Shown: positions 1 through 9,204 of the stretch, one piece after another
How positions within the stretch are numbered: position 1 is the first letter of the stretch
Layout of the letters: every line of letters begins with the position of its first letter
Assembly: GCA_002296965.1 (NCBI GenBank)
Contig: DBIW01000010.1
Coordinates: forward strand, 7,453 to 71,452
DNA from: Treponema sp. UBA792
GTDB taxonomy: Bacteria; Spirochaetota; Spirochaetia; Treponematales; Treponemataceae
DNA: 64,000 nucleotides
Direction: 5' to 3'
Made by a program: the position numbers and the translations under genes
Notes under the pieces: model-generated
What the model was told of the DNA's origin: nothing
Databases searched by the model: none
Seen by the model: only the letters and a program-made list of their open reading frames with translations

Positions 1-189
1 ACATATTCTCGCTGCTCTACGATTATTCCGGAGATGGTTGGAAATACCATTTCCGTTTACAACGGAAAATCATGGATTCCGGTATATGTGACGGAGAACC
101 TTGTCGGCCATAAGCTCGGCGAATTTGCTCCTACACGTACATTCCGCGGTCATGGTGGTTCAGATAAAACAGCCGGGAAGGCTAAATAA
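1..189 (+). CDS. rpsS: 30S ribosomal protein S19 (C-terminal part)
   Basis: The window opens inside this gene; 62 residues and a TAA stop are visible. The remaining sequence carries the S19 hallmarks: a [13 protein letters not shown] stretch, [11 protein letters not shown], then the [15 protein letters not shown] segment that contacts 16S rRNA in the head of the small subunit. It is followed 16 bases later by rplV, the normal S10-operon order, so the 5' part (and rplB, rplW and others) should lie just left of the window. Confidence 0.97.
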   Translation, partial: TYSRCSTIIPEMVGNTISVYNGKSWIPVYVTENLVGHKLGEFAPTRTFRGHGGSDKTAGKAK

Positions 190-205
190 TAGGTAGGTGG
201 ATATT

Positions 206-562
206 ATGGCTGAGAAAAAAGGTTATGTAGCCACTTCAAAATTCCTGATTGCATCGCCGACAAAGGTTCGTCCTGTCGCCCGTGTAATTAATCAGAAGTC
301 CTATTCGGAAGCTATGGCTATTTTGGCTAATATGCCGCAGAAAGGTGCCGGACTCATCAGTGCGACTCTGAAATCGGCTGCTGCAAATGCGCTTTATGCA
401 AATAGCAAATTGGATGAAGATATGCTGTACGTAAAGGAAATCAGAATCGATGAAGGTCCGAGACTCAAGAGAGTCTGGTTCCGCGCTCGCGGCCGTGCCG
501 ATCAGCTTCTGAAACGTATGTGTCATATTACCGTCGTCGTTGACGAAAAGGCGGGGGAATAA
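206..562 (+). CDS. rplV: 50S ribosomal protein L22
   Basis: 118 residues. L22 lines part of the peptide exit tunnel and binds 23S rRNA. The start [13 protein letters not shown] is chosen over an in-frame GTG nine bases upstream because an AGGTGG ribosome-binding site lies five to six bases before this ATG. The conserved C-terminal signature with [16 protein letters not shown] is intact. The stop TAA is immediately followed by the GTG of rpsC, so the two are translationally coupled. Confidence 0.96.
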   Translation: MAEKKGYVATSKFLIASPTKVRPVARVINQKSYSEAMAILANMPQKGAGLISATLKSAAANALYANSKLDEDMLYVKEIRIDEGPRLKRVWFRARGRADQLLKRMCHITVVVDEKAGE

Positions 563-563
563 A

Positions 564-1304
564 GTGGGTCAGAAAGTAAATCCTATTGGTTTGCGTCTTG
601 GCGTAAACAAAACCTGGCAGTCACGTTGGTATGCAGATCCACGTGAATATGCGGATCTGGTTCTTGAAGATCTTAAAATCAGAAAAATGGTTTCTGATCT
701 TCCTGAATGTAAGAATGCTGATATTGCAGAGATAGAGATAGTACGTCATCCGCAGCGTGTTACAATCGTGATTCATACGGCTCGTCCGGGAGTAATCATC
801 GGTGTAAAGGGCGCAACTATTGAAAAGATAAGCGCTGATATTCAGAAGCAGTTGACTAAGAAAGTTCAGATCAAGATTAAAGAAATCAAACGTGCAGATT
901 TGAATGCCAGTCTTATTGCTCAGAATATCGCACGTCAGCTCGTCGGTCGCGGTTCTTTCAGAAAAGCGATGAAGCAGGCGATTAACAATGCGATGCGTGC
1001 CGGGGCACAGGGTATAAAAGTCCGCCTCAGCGGACGTCTTGGCGGTGCAGATATGTCCCGCACAGAGGAGCACAAGGAGGGACGTGTTCCGCTCCATACT
1101 CTCCGTGCTGATATTGATTATGGAACGTATGCGGCTCTTACCACTTATGGAAAAATTGGTGTTAAGGTCTGGGTTTATAACGGAATGAACTACGGAGTCG
1201 AACAGAACGAGGACGCAGGTCAGCTTGTAAGAAAACCGAGACGCAACCGCCCGGCTCAGGATAAGAATGAAGGTTCTGAGTCTGCTAGAAAGGCAAGGAG
1301 TTAA
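564..1304 (+). CDS. rpsC: 30S ribosomal protein S3
   Basis: 246 residues with a GTG start one base after the rplV stop, giving [13 protein letters not shown], the classic S3 N-terminus; a GGGGGA site precedes it. A longer in-frame start inside rplV is possible but has no conserved residues. The KH domain ([13 protein letters not shown]) and the C-terminal domain with [13 protein letters not shown] are both present. The last 30 or so residues are a basic, poorly conserved tail. S3 forms part of the mRNA entry channel. Confidence 0.97.
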   Translation: MGQKVNPIGLRLGVNKTWQSRWYADPREYADLVLEDLKIRKMVSDLPECKNADIAEIEIVRHPQRVTIVIHTARPGVIIGVKGATIEKISADIQKQLTKKVQIKIKEIKRADLNASLIAQNIARQLVGRGSFRKAMKQAINNAMRAGAQGIKVRLSGRLGGADMSRTEEHKEGRVPLHTLRADIDYGTYAALTTYGKIGVKVWVYNGMNYGVEQNEDAGQLVRKPRRNRPAQDKNEGSESARKARS

Positions 1305-1307
1305 TGT

Positions 1308-1727
1308 ATGCCACTCGCACCAAAAAGAGTTATACACCGCAAGGTGCAGCGCGGACGCGAGAAGGGTTTTGCTACGCGCGATAACAATATCGATTTCGGT
1401 GACATCGCACTTGTCGCTATGGAGCCGACATGGTTGAACGCTAGGGTTATAGAAGCCGCTCGTGTCGCAATCAATCGTAAATTGGATCGTAAAGGTAATG
1501 TTTGGATTCGTGTTTTTCCTGATAAACCGATTTCAAAAAAACCTGCTGAAGTTCGTATGGGTAAGGGTAAGGGAGCTCCGGAATTCTGGGCTGCCGTGAT
1601 AAAACCTGGTATGATTTTGTTCGAAATCGGCGGAGTTGATATTCAGCTTGCGGCCAGAGCGCTTGAGCTTGCGGCAAGTAAGCTTCCGGTCAGAACAAAA
1701 ATCGCATATAAGCCGACACACGACTAG
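1308..1727 (+). CDS. rplP: 50S ribosomal protein L16
   Basis: 139 residues. The protein starts [16 protein letters not shown], close to the family's MLxPKRxxxRKxxRG, and contains [18 protein letters not shown], the loop that approaches the peptidyl-transferase centre. Three bases separate it from rpsC, so coupling is likely. Length is normal for the family. Confidence 0.97.
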   Translation: MPLAPKRVIHRKVQRGREKGFATRDNNIDFGDIALVAMEPTWLNARVIEAARVAINRKLDRKGNVWIRVFPDKPISKKPAEVRMGKGKGAPEFWAAVIKPGMILFEIGGVDIQLAARALELAASKLPVRTKIAYKPTHD

Positions 1728-1738
1728 GAGGAAATAAG

Positions 1739-1951
1739 ATGGCTGATTCAAAGAAAAAGAACGATAAAGAACTGTCTTATAAGGAACTGGTTACAAAGCG
1801 TGATGAGCTTAAGAGGAAGTACATGGATCTTCGTTTCAAAATGATAGTTGCCCATGTTGATAACCCGATGCAGAAACGTACGATGCGCCGCGAGATAGCA
1901 CGTCTTAATACGTTTATCCAGCAGAAAGAATCTGCTGGAGAGAATTTGTAG
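1739..1951 (+). CDS. rpmC: 50S ribosomal protein L29
   Basis: 70 residues, predicted to form the two-helix hairpin of L29 near the exit tunnel where SRP and trigger factor dock. The MQKRTMRREIARLNTFI segment matches the family's C-terminal KxIRRxIARxxTxL pattern. An AGGAGG-like site lies just upstream (rplP stop TAGGAGGAAATAAG). Gene order rplP-rpmC-rpsQ supports the call. Confidence 0.95.
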   Translation: MADSKKKNDKELSYKELVTKRDELKRKYMDLRFKMIVAHVDNPMQKRTMRREIARLNTFIQQKESAGENL

Positions 1952-1961
1952 GAGCTGAACT

Positions 1962-2237
1962 GTGGAAGAGAATGCTGTTCAGACTGTAAAGCCGGCAAAA
2001 CGTTCATTCGTTGGTCTTGTGACAAGTGACAAGATGGATAAGACTATCGTTGTCACAATAGCAACAAAGAAAATGGACAGGCTTTATAAGAAGTATGTTA
2101 CACGGACGAAAAAATATATGGCTCATGATGAGAACAATGATGCTCATATAGGTGATACAGTCCGCATTGTTGAATGCAGACCACTCAGCAAGAATAAATG
2201 CTGGCGTCTGGCTGAAATCGTTGAACGCGCTAAATAA
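1962..2237 (+). CDS. rpsQ: 30S ribosomal protein S17
   Basis: 91 residues with a GTG start (VEENAVQ read as MEENAVQ) placed eight bases after a TAGGAG site. The OB-fold motif [14 protein letters not shown] and the downstream [25 protein letters not shown] are textbook S17. S17 is a primary 16S-binding protein. No irregularities. Confidence 0.96.
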   Translation: MEENAVQTVKPAKRSFVGLVTSDKMDKTIVVTIATKKMDRLYKKYVTRTKKYMAHDENNDAHIGDTVRIVECRPLSKNKCWRLAEIVERAK

Positions 2238-2248
2238 GGAGTTTTGTT

Positions 2249-2617
2249 ATGATTCAAATGCAATCAAAAATGACTGTTGCTGATAACTCCGGAGCGAAAA
2301 TCGTTCAGTGTATTAAGGTTATCGGTGGTACACACCGCAGATATGCCGGTATCGGTGACATCGTGGTTGTGGCTGTTAAGGATGCGATTCCTACGTCCAC
2401 AATAAAGAAAGGTTCAATAGAGAAGGCGGTTATAGTCCGCCAGGCTAAAGAATACCGTCGCCCTGATGGAACTTATATCCGCTTCGATGATAACGCCTGT
2501 GTTATAGTCGATGACAACAAGAATCCCAAGGGAAAGCGTATTTTCGGACCTGTTGCCCGTGAGCTTCGTGATATGGATTATATGAAAATCATATCTCTTG
2601 CTCCGGAAGTTCTTTAA
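2249..2617 (+). CDS. rplN: 50S ribosomal protein L14
   Basis: 122 residues, full length for the family. It starts [17 protein letters not shown] and ends with the [19 protein letters not shown] signature. L14 sits at the subunit interface and is the target of the silencing factor RsfS in other bacteria. Located in the usual rpsQ-rplN-rplX order. Confidence 0.98.
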   Translation: MIQMQSKMTVADNSGAKIVQCIKVIGGTHRRYAGIGDIVVVAVKDAIPTSTIKKGSIEKAVIVRQAKEYRRPDGTYIRFDDNACVIVDDNKNPKGKRIFGPVARELRDMDYMKIISLAPEVL

Positions 2618-2628
2618 GGAGAAACGAA

Positions 2629-2943
2629 ATGTTGGAAAAATCAAAAATCCGCAAGAACGATACAGTACAGGTGCTTGCCGGAAAGGACAAAGGAAAGCGC
2701 GGGACAGTGGTGAAGGTTCTTCTTAAGAAGGAAGCCGTCATTGTTTCTGGCGTGAATATTGTCAAGAAGGCAATGAAAAAGAAGAGTCAGCAGGATCAGG
2801 GCGGAATCGTCGAGATTGAGGCTCCTCTTGATATTTCAAATGTTGCGATCGTGTGTAAAAAATGCGGTCCGACAAGAATCGGTTATAAAATCGACGGCGA
2901 TAAAAAGGTTCGTGTCTGCCGAAAATGTGGAGATATACTGTAA
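2629..2943 (+). CDS. rplX: 50S ribosomal protein L24 with C-terminal zinc ribbon
   Basis: 104 residues. The KOW motif is in [20 protein letters not shown]. The last 30 residues carry CKKC and CRKC pairs that should bind one zinc ion, a version seen in many bacteria. The TAA stop overlaps the ATG of rplE (TAATG), so the two are translationally coupled. L24 initiates 50S assembly. Confidence 0.97.
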   Translation: MLEKSKIRKNDTVQVLAGKDKGKRGTVVKVLLKKEAVIVSGVNIVKKAMKKKSQQDQGGIVEIEAPLDISNVAIVCKKCGPTRIGYKIDGDKKVRVCRKCGDIL

Positions 2944-3494
2944 TGGATAATTACGTACCCCGGCTTAAGAAAGTCTATAAGGACGAAATCGCACCGGCTC
3001 TTGTAAAAGAGTTCAATTACACAACTCCTATGCAGGTTCCTGCAATAAAGAAGATTGTTGTAAGCATGGGTGTGGGTGAGGCTCTCACAAATAAGAAACT
3101 TCTTGATGCCGCTGTTGCTGACCTGACTCAGATTACAGGACAGAAGGCGGTCAAGACAAAGGCAAGAAAAAGTATTGCTAATTTTAAACTTCGTGAGGGT
3201 AACGAGGTTGGTGCGATGGTGACTCTTCGCGGAACAATTATGTATGAGTTCCTTGATCGTCTCATCAATATTGCGCTTCCACGTGTTAAGGATTTCCGCG
3301 GAATCAAAGCCACAGGTTTTGACGGACATGGAAATTTTTCTCTTGGTATCACAGAGCAGATTATTTTCCCGGAAATCGACTTTGATAAAATCACTAAGAT
3401 TGCCGGTATGAACATTGCGATTGTAACAAGCGCTAAAACAGATGCTGAGGCAAAAGCTCTGCTTACCAAGTTCAATATGCCGTTCCGGAAGTAG
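2943..3494 (+). CDS. rplE: 50S ribosomal protein L5
   Basis: 183 residues. The start is the ATG that overlaps the rplX stop, giving [15 protein letters not shown]; a longer start inside rplX is rejected because family similarity begins here. [30 protein letters not shown] and the RVKDFRG stretch are typical. L5 binds 5S rRNA in the central protuberance. Confidence 0.97.
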   Translation: MDNYVPRLKKVYKDEIAPALVKEFNYTTPMQVPAIKKIVVSMGVGEALTNKKLLDAAVADLTQITGQKAVKTKARKSIANFKLREGNEVGAMVTLRGTIMYEFLDRLINIALPRVKDFRGIKATGFDGHGNFSLGITEQIIFPEIDFDKITKIAGMNIAIVTSAKTDAEAKALLTKFNMPFRK

Positions 3495-3501
3495 GTGAAG
3501 T

Positions 3502-3687
3502 ATGGCCAAGAAATCAATGATTATAAAGGCAGCCCGCAAGCAGAAGTATTCGACACGTGAGTATAACCGCTGTCAGATTTGCGGACGTCCGCGTGGATAT
3601 TTGCGTAAGTTTAAGATGTGTCGTCTTTGCTTCCGTAAATTGGCAAGTGAAGGCCAGCTTCCTGGCATCACAAAATCCAGTTGGTAG
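3502..3687 (+). CDS. rpsN: 30S ribosomal protein S14, zinc-binding type
   Basis: 61 residues, the short C+ form of S14 (rpsZ in some annotations). Two CxxC pairs (CQIC, CRLC) flank the [12 protein letters not shown] turn and should hold one zinc. The normal order rplE-rpsN-rpsH is kept. No zinc-free paralogue is seen in this window. Confidence 0.97.
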   Translation: MAKKSMIIKAARKQKYSTREYNRCQICGRPRGYLRKFKMCRLCFRKLASEGQLPGITKSSW

Positions 3688-3702
3688 TGGTAGGAGATTG
3701 AA

Positions 3703-4101
3703 ATGAGTGCATCAGATCCAGTAGCAGATATGCTTACAAAGGTTCGGAATGCGGCTGTAGCCCGCCACGAGAAAGTAGATGTTCCGGCTTCAAAGCTGAA
3801 ACTTGAAATCGTGAAGATTCTGAAGACTGAAGGATACATTAAAAACTTCAAGAAGGTTCAGGAGGACGGACATACGACGCTCCGCATATTCCTGAAATAT
3901 GATGACGAGAATAATTCGGTTATTCATGGTGTGAAGAAAATCTCTACACCCGGACGCCGCGTTTATTCCGGTTATAAAGATTTGCCGCGTGTTTACAACG
4001 GCTATGGCACAATAATCGTATCAACATCTTCTGGTGTGACTACCGGTAAAAAGGCAACCGAGAAGATGGTCGGCGGTGAGCTTGTATGCTCTATCTGGTA
4101 A
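3703..4101 (+). CDS. rpsH: 30S ribosomal protein S8
   Basis: 132 residues. It begins [17 protein letters not shown], the family's DPIADMLTRIRNA start, and ends with [15 protein letters not shown], matching the ARxxxxGGExxCxVW terminus. In E. coli S8 is the translational repressor of the spc operon through a structure at rplE; no such element was identified here by eye. Confidence 0.97.
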   Translation: MSASDPVADMLTKVRNAAVARHEKVDVPASKLKLEIVKILKTEGYIKNFKKVQEDGHTTLRIFLKYDDENNSVIHGVKKISTPGRRVYSGYKDLPRVYNGYGTIIVSTSSGVTTGKKATEKMVGGELVCSIW

Positions 4102-4113
4102 TGGGAGTAAGAT

Positions 4114-4653
4114 ATGTCTAAGATTGGAAAACTTCCTGTTGCTGTTCCTGCAGGTGTTACGGTTAGTGTTGCTGACGGTGTTGTTTCGGTAAAAGGACCG
4201 AAAGGTGAACTGAAACAGGCATTCAGTAGCGATATAAAGATTGAAGTTCAGAATAATGAAGTTATTCTTTCTGTTCTGAACGGAACAAAGCAGGCAAATG
4301 CTGATCATGGTCTTTATAGAAGCCTGATAGCCAATATGGTTACCGGTGTCACAGCCGGGTTCTCAAAGTCACTGATAATCAACGGTGTCGGTTATCGTGC
4401 CGAAGTGAAGGGAAAAGAGCTTGTGATGAATCTTGGTTATTCAAGTGACTACATCGCAATAATTCCTGACGGGCTGACAGTTGTTGCCGATGCTAATGGA
4501 AAGGTTACTGTTTTCGGTATCGATAAGCAGAAAGTCGGTGAATTCAGCGCTCAGCTTCGCAAACTGCGCAAGCCTGAACCATATAAAGGTAAGGGAATCC
4601 GCTACGAGACTGAAGTTATCAGACGTAAAGTCGGTAAAACTGGTGTTAAATAA
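4114..4653 (+). CDS. rplF: 50S ribosomal protein L6
   Basis: 179 residues with the two repeated L6 domains. It starts MSKIGKLPVAVPAGV and ends KPEPYKGKGIRYETEVIRRK followed by the GK-rich tail that contacts the sarcin-ricin region. Normal length and position between rpsH and rplR. Confidence 0.98.
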   Translation: MSKIGKLPVAVPAGVTVSVADGVVSVKGPKGELKQAFSSDIKIEVQNNEVILSVLNGTKQANADHGLYRSLIANMVTGVTAGFSKSLIINGVGYRAEVKGKELVMNLGYSSDYIAIIPDGLTVVADANGKVTVFGIDKQKVGEFSAQLRKLRKPEPYKGKGIRYETEVIRRKVGKTGVK

Positions 4654-4664
4654 GGTGAAGCTAT

Positions 4665-5027
4665 ATGTTTAAAAAACTGAATGATAAAAACAGAAAACGT
4701 CTGCACAGAAAGGTTCATATCCGCAAGTCTGTTTACGGTACTGCCGACAGACCGAGAATGACCGTTACACGCAGCAACAAGAATCTTTCTGTTCAGGTCA
4801 TAAATGATGATGAAGGAAAGACTTTGGCTTCCATTTCCACTCTGGAGAAGGAATTTGAGGCTCTTAAGCCGAATACCGAGGGTGCGGCAAAACTCGGAGA
4901 AGCTTTCGGTGCAAGACTCAAGGATAAAAATATTTCCAAAGTGGTTTTTGACAGAAATGGTTATTTGTACCATGGTGTTGTAAAAGCCCTTGCTGATGGA
5001 ACCCGTAAAGCCGGGATTGAATTCTAG
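4665..5027 (+). CDS. rplR: 50S ribosomal protein L18
   Basis: 120 residues. The basic N-terminus ([13 protein letters not shown]) and the C-terminal segment with [25 protein letters not shown] are diagnostic for L18, which binds 5S rRNA with L5. A GGTGAAG site precedes the ATG by a few bases. Confidence 0.97.
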   Translation: MFKKLNDKNRKRLHRKVHIRKSVYGTADRPRMTVTRSNKNLSVQVINDDEGKTLASISTLEKEFEALKPNTEGAAKLGEAFGARLKDKNISKVVFDRNGYLYHGVVKALADGTRKAGIEF

Positions 5028-5035
5028 GAGTTGAC

Positions 5036-5545
5036 ATGGAACACCAGAAAAACTTTGAAAAAGAGCCGAAAGAGTTTGTTGAAAAGCTTGTAACTCTTAA
5101 CAGAACGGCAAAAACCGTAAAAGGCGGACGTCGTATGTCTTTCGCTGCACTTACTGTTGTGGGTGACCAGAAAGGCCGTGTCGGATACGGATTCGGCAAG
5201 GCAAACGATGTTTCCGAGGCTATTAAGAAGAGTGTTGACCGCGCAAAGAGAAATCTTATAACTATTCCTCTTAAAAACGGAACAATACCGCATGATATTA
5301 TAGGAAAATACAAGAGTTCTTCAGTTCTTCTGAAGCCGGCCTGTTCCGGTACCGGAATTATTGCCGGTGGTGCAGTCCGTGCCATTATGGATGCTGCCGG
5401 AGCGACTGATCTTCTTGCAAAATCCTTGGGTTCAAGTGCTTCTGTTAATGTTGTCCGTGCGACTTTCGATGCCATTTCCAAAATGATGGATGCTAAGAAA
5501 GTGGCTCAGAATAGAGGCAAAACTCTTGATGAGTTGTGGGGATAA
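5036..5545 (+). CDS. rpsE: 30S ribosomal protein S5
   Basis: 169 residues. The N-terminal double-stranded-RNA-binding-like domain is visible in TVKGGRRMSFAALTVVGDQ and GRVGYGFGKANDVSEAIKK; the C-terminal domain in GTGIIAGGAVRAIMDAAG. The GAGTTG site is eight bases upstream. S5 is needed for decoding fidelity. Confidence 0.97.
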   Translation: MEHQKNFEKEPKEFVEKLVTLNRTAKTVKGGRRMSFAALTVVGDQKGRVGYGFGKANDVSEAIKKSVDRAKRNLITIPLKNGTIPHDIIGKYKSSSVLLKPACSGTGIIAGGAVRAIMDAAGATDLLAKSLGSSASVNVVRATFDAISKMMDAKKVAQNRGKTLDELWG

Positions 5546-5548
5546 TCT

Positions 5549-5734
5549 ATGGCTAACAAACAACTTAAGATTACACTGATCAAAAGTACAATCGGTCAGA
5601 AACCGGCTAAAGTTGCGACTGTACGCAGCCTTGGTCTCAAGAAGATAAATTCTTCTGTTGTGCATGATGATAACCCGGCTATTCGCGGAATGGCCGCTGC
5701 TGTATCTCATATAGTAAAAGTTGAGGAGATATAA
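5549..5734 (+). CDS. rpmD: 50S ribosomal protein L30
   Basis: 61 residues beginning [19 protein letters not shown], with the [23 protein letters not shown] core typical of L30. Three bases follow the rpsE stop, so it is probably coupled to it. Order rpsE-rpmD-rplO is the usual one. Confidence 0.96.
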   Translation: MANKQLKITLIKSTIGQKPAKVATVRSLGLKKINSSVVHDDNPAIRGMAAAVSHIVKVEEI

Positions 5735-5736
5735 TT

Positions 5737-6216
5737 ATGTCTGATTATAATCCGATTCTTATTGCTCCGAAGGGTGCTAACAAGAAAAGTAGAAGAGTCG
5801 GCCGCGGTTCTTCATCTGGTCGTGGTACAACGGCTGGAAGAGGAAACAAAGGTCAGCAGTCACGCTCCGGTGGAAAGACCTATGTCGGTTTCGAGGGTGG
5901 ACAGATGCCTTTGTACAGGCGTATTGCGCACAGAGGTTTTTCCAATTATCCGTTCAAGAAAGAATTTGTCTGCGTGAATCTTGATCAGATTGAGCTGAAG
6001 TTCAATGATGGAGATACAGTTGATAGAGCTTCTCTCGTTGCGAAAGGATTCATGTCTTCAAAGAATACTTCTATGGTAAAAATTCTCGGAAATGGAGATT
6101 TGACCAAGAAGATTACTGTCGTCGCTGATAAAATTTCTGCCTCCGCGAAAGAGAAGGTGGAAAAGGCCGGCGGTGCGGTAAAGCTTGTTGCAGAAACTGC
6201 GGAAAGTGAGAAATAG
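5737..6216 (+). CDS. rplO: 50S ribosomal protein L15
   Basis: 159 residues. The glycine/arginine-rich N-terminus RRVGRGSSSGRGTTAGRGNKGQ and the FEGGQMPLYRRIAHRGF motif identify L15. It follows rpmD by two bases. The C-terminal part is more divergent than the N-terminal part, as usual. Directly upstream of secY, as in most bacteria. Confidence 0.96.
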   Translation: MSDYNPILIAPKGANKKSRRVGRGSSSGRGTTAGRGNKGQQSRSGGKTYVGFEGGQMPLYRRIAHRGFSNYPFKKEFVCVNLDQIELKFNDGDTVDRASLVAKGFMSSKNTSMVKILGNGDLTKKITVVADKISASAKEKVEKAGGAVKLVAETAESEK

Positions 6217-6229
6217 AGCGGAGTAGAAC

Positions 6230-7564
6230 ATGGCAAGCAATCCGATTGTGAATATGTTTAAAGTCAAAGAACTGCGCGACCGTATGTTTTTTACACTTCT
6301 GGTGTTGGCTGTCTTCCGTCTGGGAAGCGTTCTGACAATACCGGGGATAGATGCGAACGTGCTGCTCAGTTACTTTGATGAATTGGCGAGGCAGAATAAA
6401 AATGCGTTCGCCAGTTACATGGACTTCTTCGTCGGAGGTGCATTCTCCAACTTCTCTATTTTTATGCTCGGAGTAATGCCCTTCATTTCGATGCAGATTA
6501 TTATGCAGCTTGCTGTGATTATATTTCCGTCACTTAAACGTGTTTCTCAGGAAGACGGCGGACAGCGGAAGATTGCATCGTGGACAAGAATAGGAACTAT
6601 TGTTGTCTGTCTGATTCAGTCTTTCGCGGTTACCGAATATGCCAATAGTATCCCAGGTTGTATTGTTCTTGACAGCAAGATAGGCTTCAAGCTTCTTGCC
6701 ATGATTACAGTAACAACCGGTTCTATGGTTACTATCTGGCTCGGCGACCAGATTACAGCTCGTGGTATTGGAAATGGTATTTCAATGATGATTTTCGCAG
6801 GTATCGTGGCGCGTCTGCCGAATGCGATAATTGAACTTGTCCAGAAAGTAAGTTCCGGAGAAGTCCAGCTTGTGTTTGTCATCCTTGTCTTGGTTATGTT
6901 TGTTGCGATAATCGCTCTTGTTGTATATGAAGAGTCTGGACAGAGAAAAATTCCTGTTCATTATGCAAAACGTGTTGTCGGAAGAAAAATGTATGGCGGA
7001 CAGAATACTTATATTCCGTTCAAGGTGAATCCGTCTAACGTTATACCTCTGATTTTTGCGTCTTCAATATTGACTTTGCCTTTGTCGCTTCTTACTTCAT
7101 TCGGGAGCGGTCAGAATTCTTCAAGATGGGTTACACGTCTTGCTGCGTTTCTTTCTCCGAATGGAATCTGGTATAATATACTGTTGGTTATTCTTATCGT
7201 CTTTTTTGCGTACTTCTACACTCAGGTAACACTGAACCCCACCGAAATTGCAAAGAATATCAGGGAAAACGGTGGCTCCATTCCCGGTGTTCGGACGGAC
7301 AAAACAGAAGAATATCTTCAGAAAATATTGAACAGGCTTGTATTGCCGGGCTCATTATTCCTTGCGCTGATTGCCGTTATTCCGACGGTTATCCAGAATT
7401 GGTTCGGATTCCCCCAGTCGATTTCGATGCTTATGGGCGGAACATCCTTAATCATTATGGTCGGTGTGGATCTTGATACAATGAGTCAGGTAGAGGCTCT
7501 TCTGAAAATGCATCATCATGACGGACTTACAAAGAAGGGCAAAATCAGGTCGCGAAATTTGTAG
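6230..7564 (+). CDS. secY: Preprotein translocase subunit SecY
   Basis: 444 residues, the pore-forming subunit of the Sec channel in the inner membrane. About ten hydrophobic segments are visible. Family signatures include the first helix region (LAVFRLGSVLTIPGID), FNxxxxG-like FVGGAFSNFSIFMLGVMPFIS, the cytoplasmic loop with QRKIPVHYAKRVVGRKMYGGQ, and the C-terminal GLTKKGKIRSRNL. It is the last gene before a 119-base gap containing a long hairpin; infA, adk and map are not present. Confidence 0.97.
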   Translation: MASNPIVNMFKVKELRDRMFFTLLVLAVFRLGSVLTIPGIDANVLLSYFDELARQNKNAFASYMDFFVGGAFSNFSIFMLGVMPFISMQIIMQLAVIIFPSLKRVSQEDGGQRKIASWTRIGTIVVCLIQSFAVTEYANSIPGCIVLDSKIGFKLLAMITVTTGSMVTIWLGDQITARGIGNGISMMIFAGIVARLPNAIIELVQKVSSGEVQLVFVILVLVMFVAIIALVVYEESGQRKIPVHYAKRVVGRKMYGGQNTYIPFKVNPSNVIPLIFASSILTLPLSLLTSFGSGQNSSRWVTRLAAFLSPNGIWYNILLVILIVFFAYFYTQVTLNPTEIAKNIRENGGSIPGVRTDKTEEYLQKILNRLVLPGSLFLALIAVIPTVIQNWFGFPQSISMLMGGTSLIIMVGVDLDTMSQVEALLKMHHHDGLTKKGKIRSRNL

Positions 7565-7594
7565 AATTTCGTGAATAACCAGTAGAAAAGAAAT

Positions 7595-7671
7595 GAGAAT
7601 ATATGATATATTGATTTTTACCAAATTGTCTCTCATTGCGAGGTGCTTAAATTTGGTAAAAATATATTCTC
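7595..7671 (+). promoter_or_regulatory. Long imperfect hairpin in the secY-rpmJ gap, possible ribosomal-protein leader
   Basis: Bases 7615-7627 (TTTTTACCAAATT) pair perfectly with 7650-7662, and 7595-7603 (GAGAATATA) pair with 7663-7671, leaving an 11-base bulge on the 5' side only and a 22-base loop that can itself form a small CTC/GAG hairpin. There is no T tract after it, so it is not a standard terminator. It ends three bases before the GGGGG ribosome-binding site of rpmJ, which suggests control of translation of the alpha operon, as S4 does in E. coli. The function is inferred. Confidence 0.6.
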
Positions 7672-7683
7672 ATGGGGGCTTTT

Positions 7684-7797
7684 ATGAAAGTACGAACCAG
7701 TGTAAAACCTATCTGTGATAAATGTAAGGTTATCAAAAGGAACGGAATAGTCCGCATCATTTGCACAAACCCGAAACACAAACAGAGACAGGGCTAA
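7684..7797 (+). CDS. rpmJ: 50S ribosomal protein L36
   Basis: 37 residues, starting [14 protein letters not shown]. Cys11, Cys14, Cys27 and His32 make the C-C-C-H zinc site of the C+ form of L36. A GGGGG ribosome-binding site lies five bases before the ATG, right after the large intergenic hairpin. Position at the head of rpsM-rpsK-rpsD-rpoA-rplQ is the usual one. Confidence 0.97.
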   Translation: MKVRTSVKPICDKCKVIKRNGIVRIICTNPKHKQRQG

Positions 7798-7816
7798 GAG
7801 GCTTAAGGAGAAACAA

Positions 7817-8182
7817 ATGGCTCGAATTGCGGGAGTTGACATCCCTAATAAACATGTAGGTACCGCATTAACTTATATTTATGGTATCGGTCGTTCAGCG
7901 GCTAAAAAGATTTGTGAAGAGACCAAGATTGATCCTGAAAAAATGATGAATGATCTTTCTCAGGATGAACTTACAAAGCTTCGTGAAATCATTGATAAGG
8001 ATTATAAGGTGGAGGGCCGTCTTCGTTCTGAGATAGGACTTAACCTTAAACGCCTTATGGATATTGGCTGCTATCGTGGTCTTCGTCATAGAAGAGGTCT
8101 TCCTGTGCGTGGCCAGAGAACACGTACAAATGCAAGAACCAGAAAAGGCAAGAAGAAAACTGTTGCCAACAAGAAGAAATAG
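7817..8182 (+). CDS. rpsM: 30S ribosomal protein S13
   Basis: 121 residues. [25 protein letters not shown] is the S13 N-terminus; [19 protein letters not shown] and the basic C-terminal tail [15 protein letters not shown] complete the match. S13 forms bridges to the large subunit and contacts P-site tRNA. A GGAG site sits upstream. Confidence 0.98.
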   Translation: MARIAGVDIPNKHVGTALTYIYGIGRSAAKKICEETKIDPEKMMNDLSQDELTKLREIIDKDYKVEGRLRSEIGLNLKRLMDIGCYRGLRHRRGLPVRGQRTRTNARTRKGKKKTVANKKK

Positions 8183-8198
8183 GGCGGAGGTAAAGTAA

Positions 8199-8579
8199 GT
8201 GGCTACCGTTAAAAAACGAAAGGAAAAAAAGAGCGTCTATGAAGGTAACGTCTATGTTCAGGCGACGTTCAATAATACTATCGTAACTATTACTGACCTG
8301 AGAGGAAATGCTCTTTCTTGGGCATCGTCAGGTGGACTTGGTTTCCGCGGAGCAAAAAAGTCTACTCCGTTTGCTGCACAGTCTGTTGCTGAAGCGGCAA
8401 TACAGAAGGCCGTAAGCTACGGCTTGCGCGAAGTTCATGTTTTTGTGAAAGGACCGGGAATGGGACGCGAGAATGCAATCCGTTCTCTGGGAGCCATGGG
8501 GCTGAAGGTAAAATCAATTTCTGATGTTACTCCGATTCCTCATAATGGTTGTCGTCCGCGCAAAACTCGCCGTATGTAG
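8199..8579 (+). CDS. rpsK: 30S ribosomal protein S11
   Basis: 126 residues with a GTG start ([11 protein letters not shown]). [24 protein letters not shown] and the C-terminal [12 protein letters not shown] are strongly conserved S11 motifs. The GGCGGAGG site is in the short gap after rpsM. S11 lies in the 30S platform near the Shine-Dalgarno helix. Confidence 0.98.
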   Translation: MATVKKRKEKKSVYEGNVYVQATFNNTIVTITDLRGNALSWASSGGLGFRGAKKSTPFAAQSVAEAAIQKAVSYGLREVHVFVKGPGMGRENAIRSLGAMGLKVKSISDVTPIPHNGCRPRKTRRM

Positions 8580-8596
8580 TAAGGAGAAATTAAGTT

Positions 8597-9193
8597 ATGG
8601 GCAGAAGTATGGCACCTGTATTGAAGAGATGCAAGACGCTCGGAATTAACCCGACTGTGTTGGGTTATGATAAAACAACAAAAAGAAACGCAAAAGATAA
8701 TACCAGAAGAAAGAAATCAGAATACGGAACTCAGTTGAATGAAAAACAGAAAGTTAAGCTGATTTACGGAATGCAGGAGAAACAGTTCAAGAAATATTAT
8801 GTTATGGCAACTAAAAAGTCAGGCATAACAGGTGAAATGCTTCTCCAGATTCTTGAGTCTCGTCTGGATAATGTCATATTCCGTATGGGATTTGCAAAAA
8901 CACGCAATGCGGCAAGGCAGCTCGTGAATCATGGTCATGTTGAGGTCAATGGTAAGAAAGTCGATATTCCTTCATATCTTGTAAAAGCAGGAGATGTGGT
9001 GTCGATTAAGGAATCAAGCCGTTCCTCAGCAGGAATAAAGGCAATCCTCGAAAAGGATTTTAACAGAATAGTTCCTTCTTGGCTTGAAGTAAACAAGGAG
9101 AATTTTTCTGGCAAGGTTCTGAATCTTGCTGCAAGAAGCGATATCGATTATCCGGTCGAAGAGCACCTTATCGTTGAGTACTATTCTAAGTAA
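8597..9193 (+). CDS. rpsD: 30S ribosomal protein S4
   Basis: 198 residues. The RNA-binding S4 domain is in [44 protein letters not shown]. The N-terminal region lacks the four cysteines of zinc-binding S4, so this is the C- form. It ends [11 protein letters not shown], typical of the family. S4 is an assembly initiator and, in other bacteria, the repressor of this operon. Confidence 0.97.
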   Translation: MGRSMAPVLKRCKTLGINPTVLGYDKTTKRNAKDNTRRKKSEYGTQLNEKQKVKLIYGMQEKQFKKYYVMATKKSGITGEMLLQILESRLDNVIFRMGFAKTRNAARQLVNHGHVEVNGKKVDIPSYLVKAGDVVSIKESSRSSAGIKAILEKDFNRIVPSWLEVNKENFSGKVLNLAARSDIDYPVEEHLIVEYYSK

Positions 9194-9204
9194 GAGGGGG
9201 GCAG

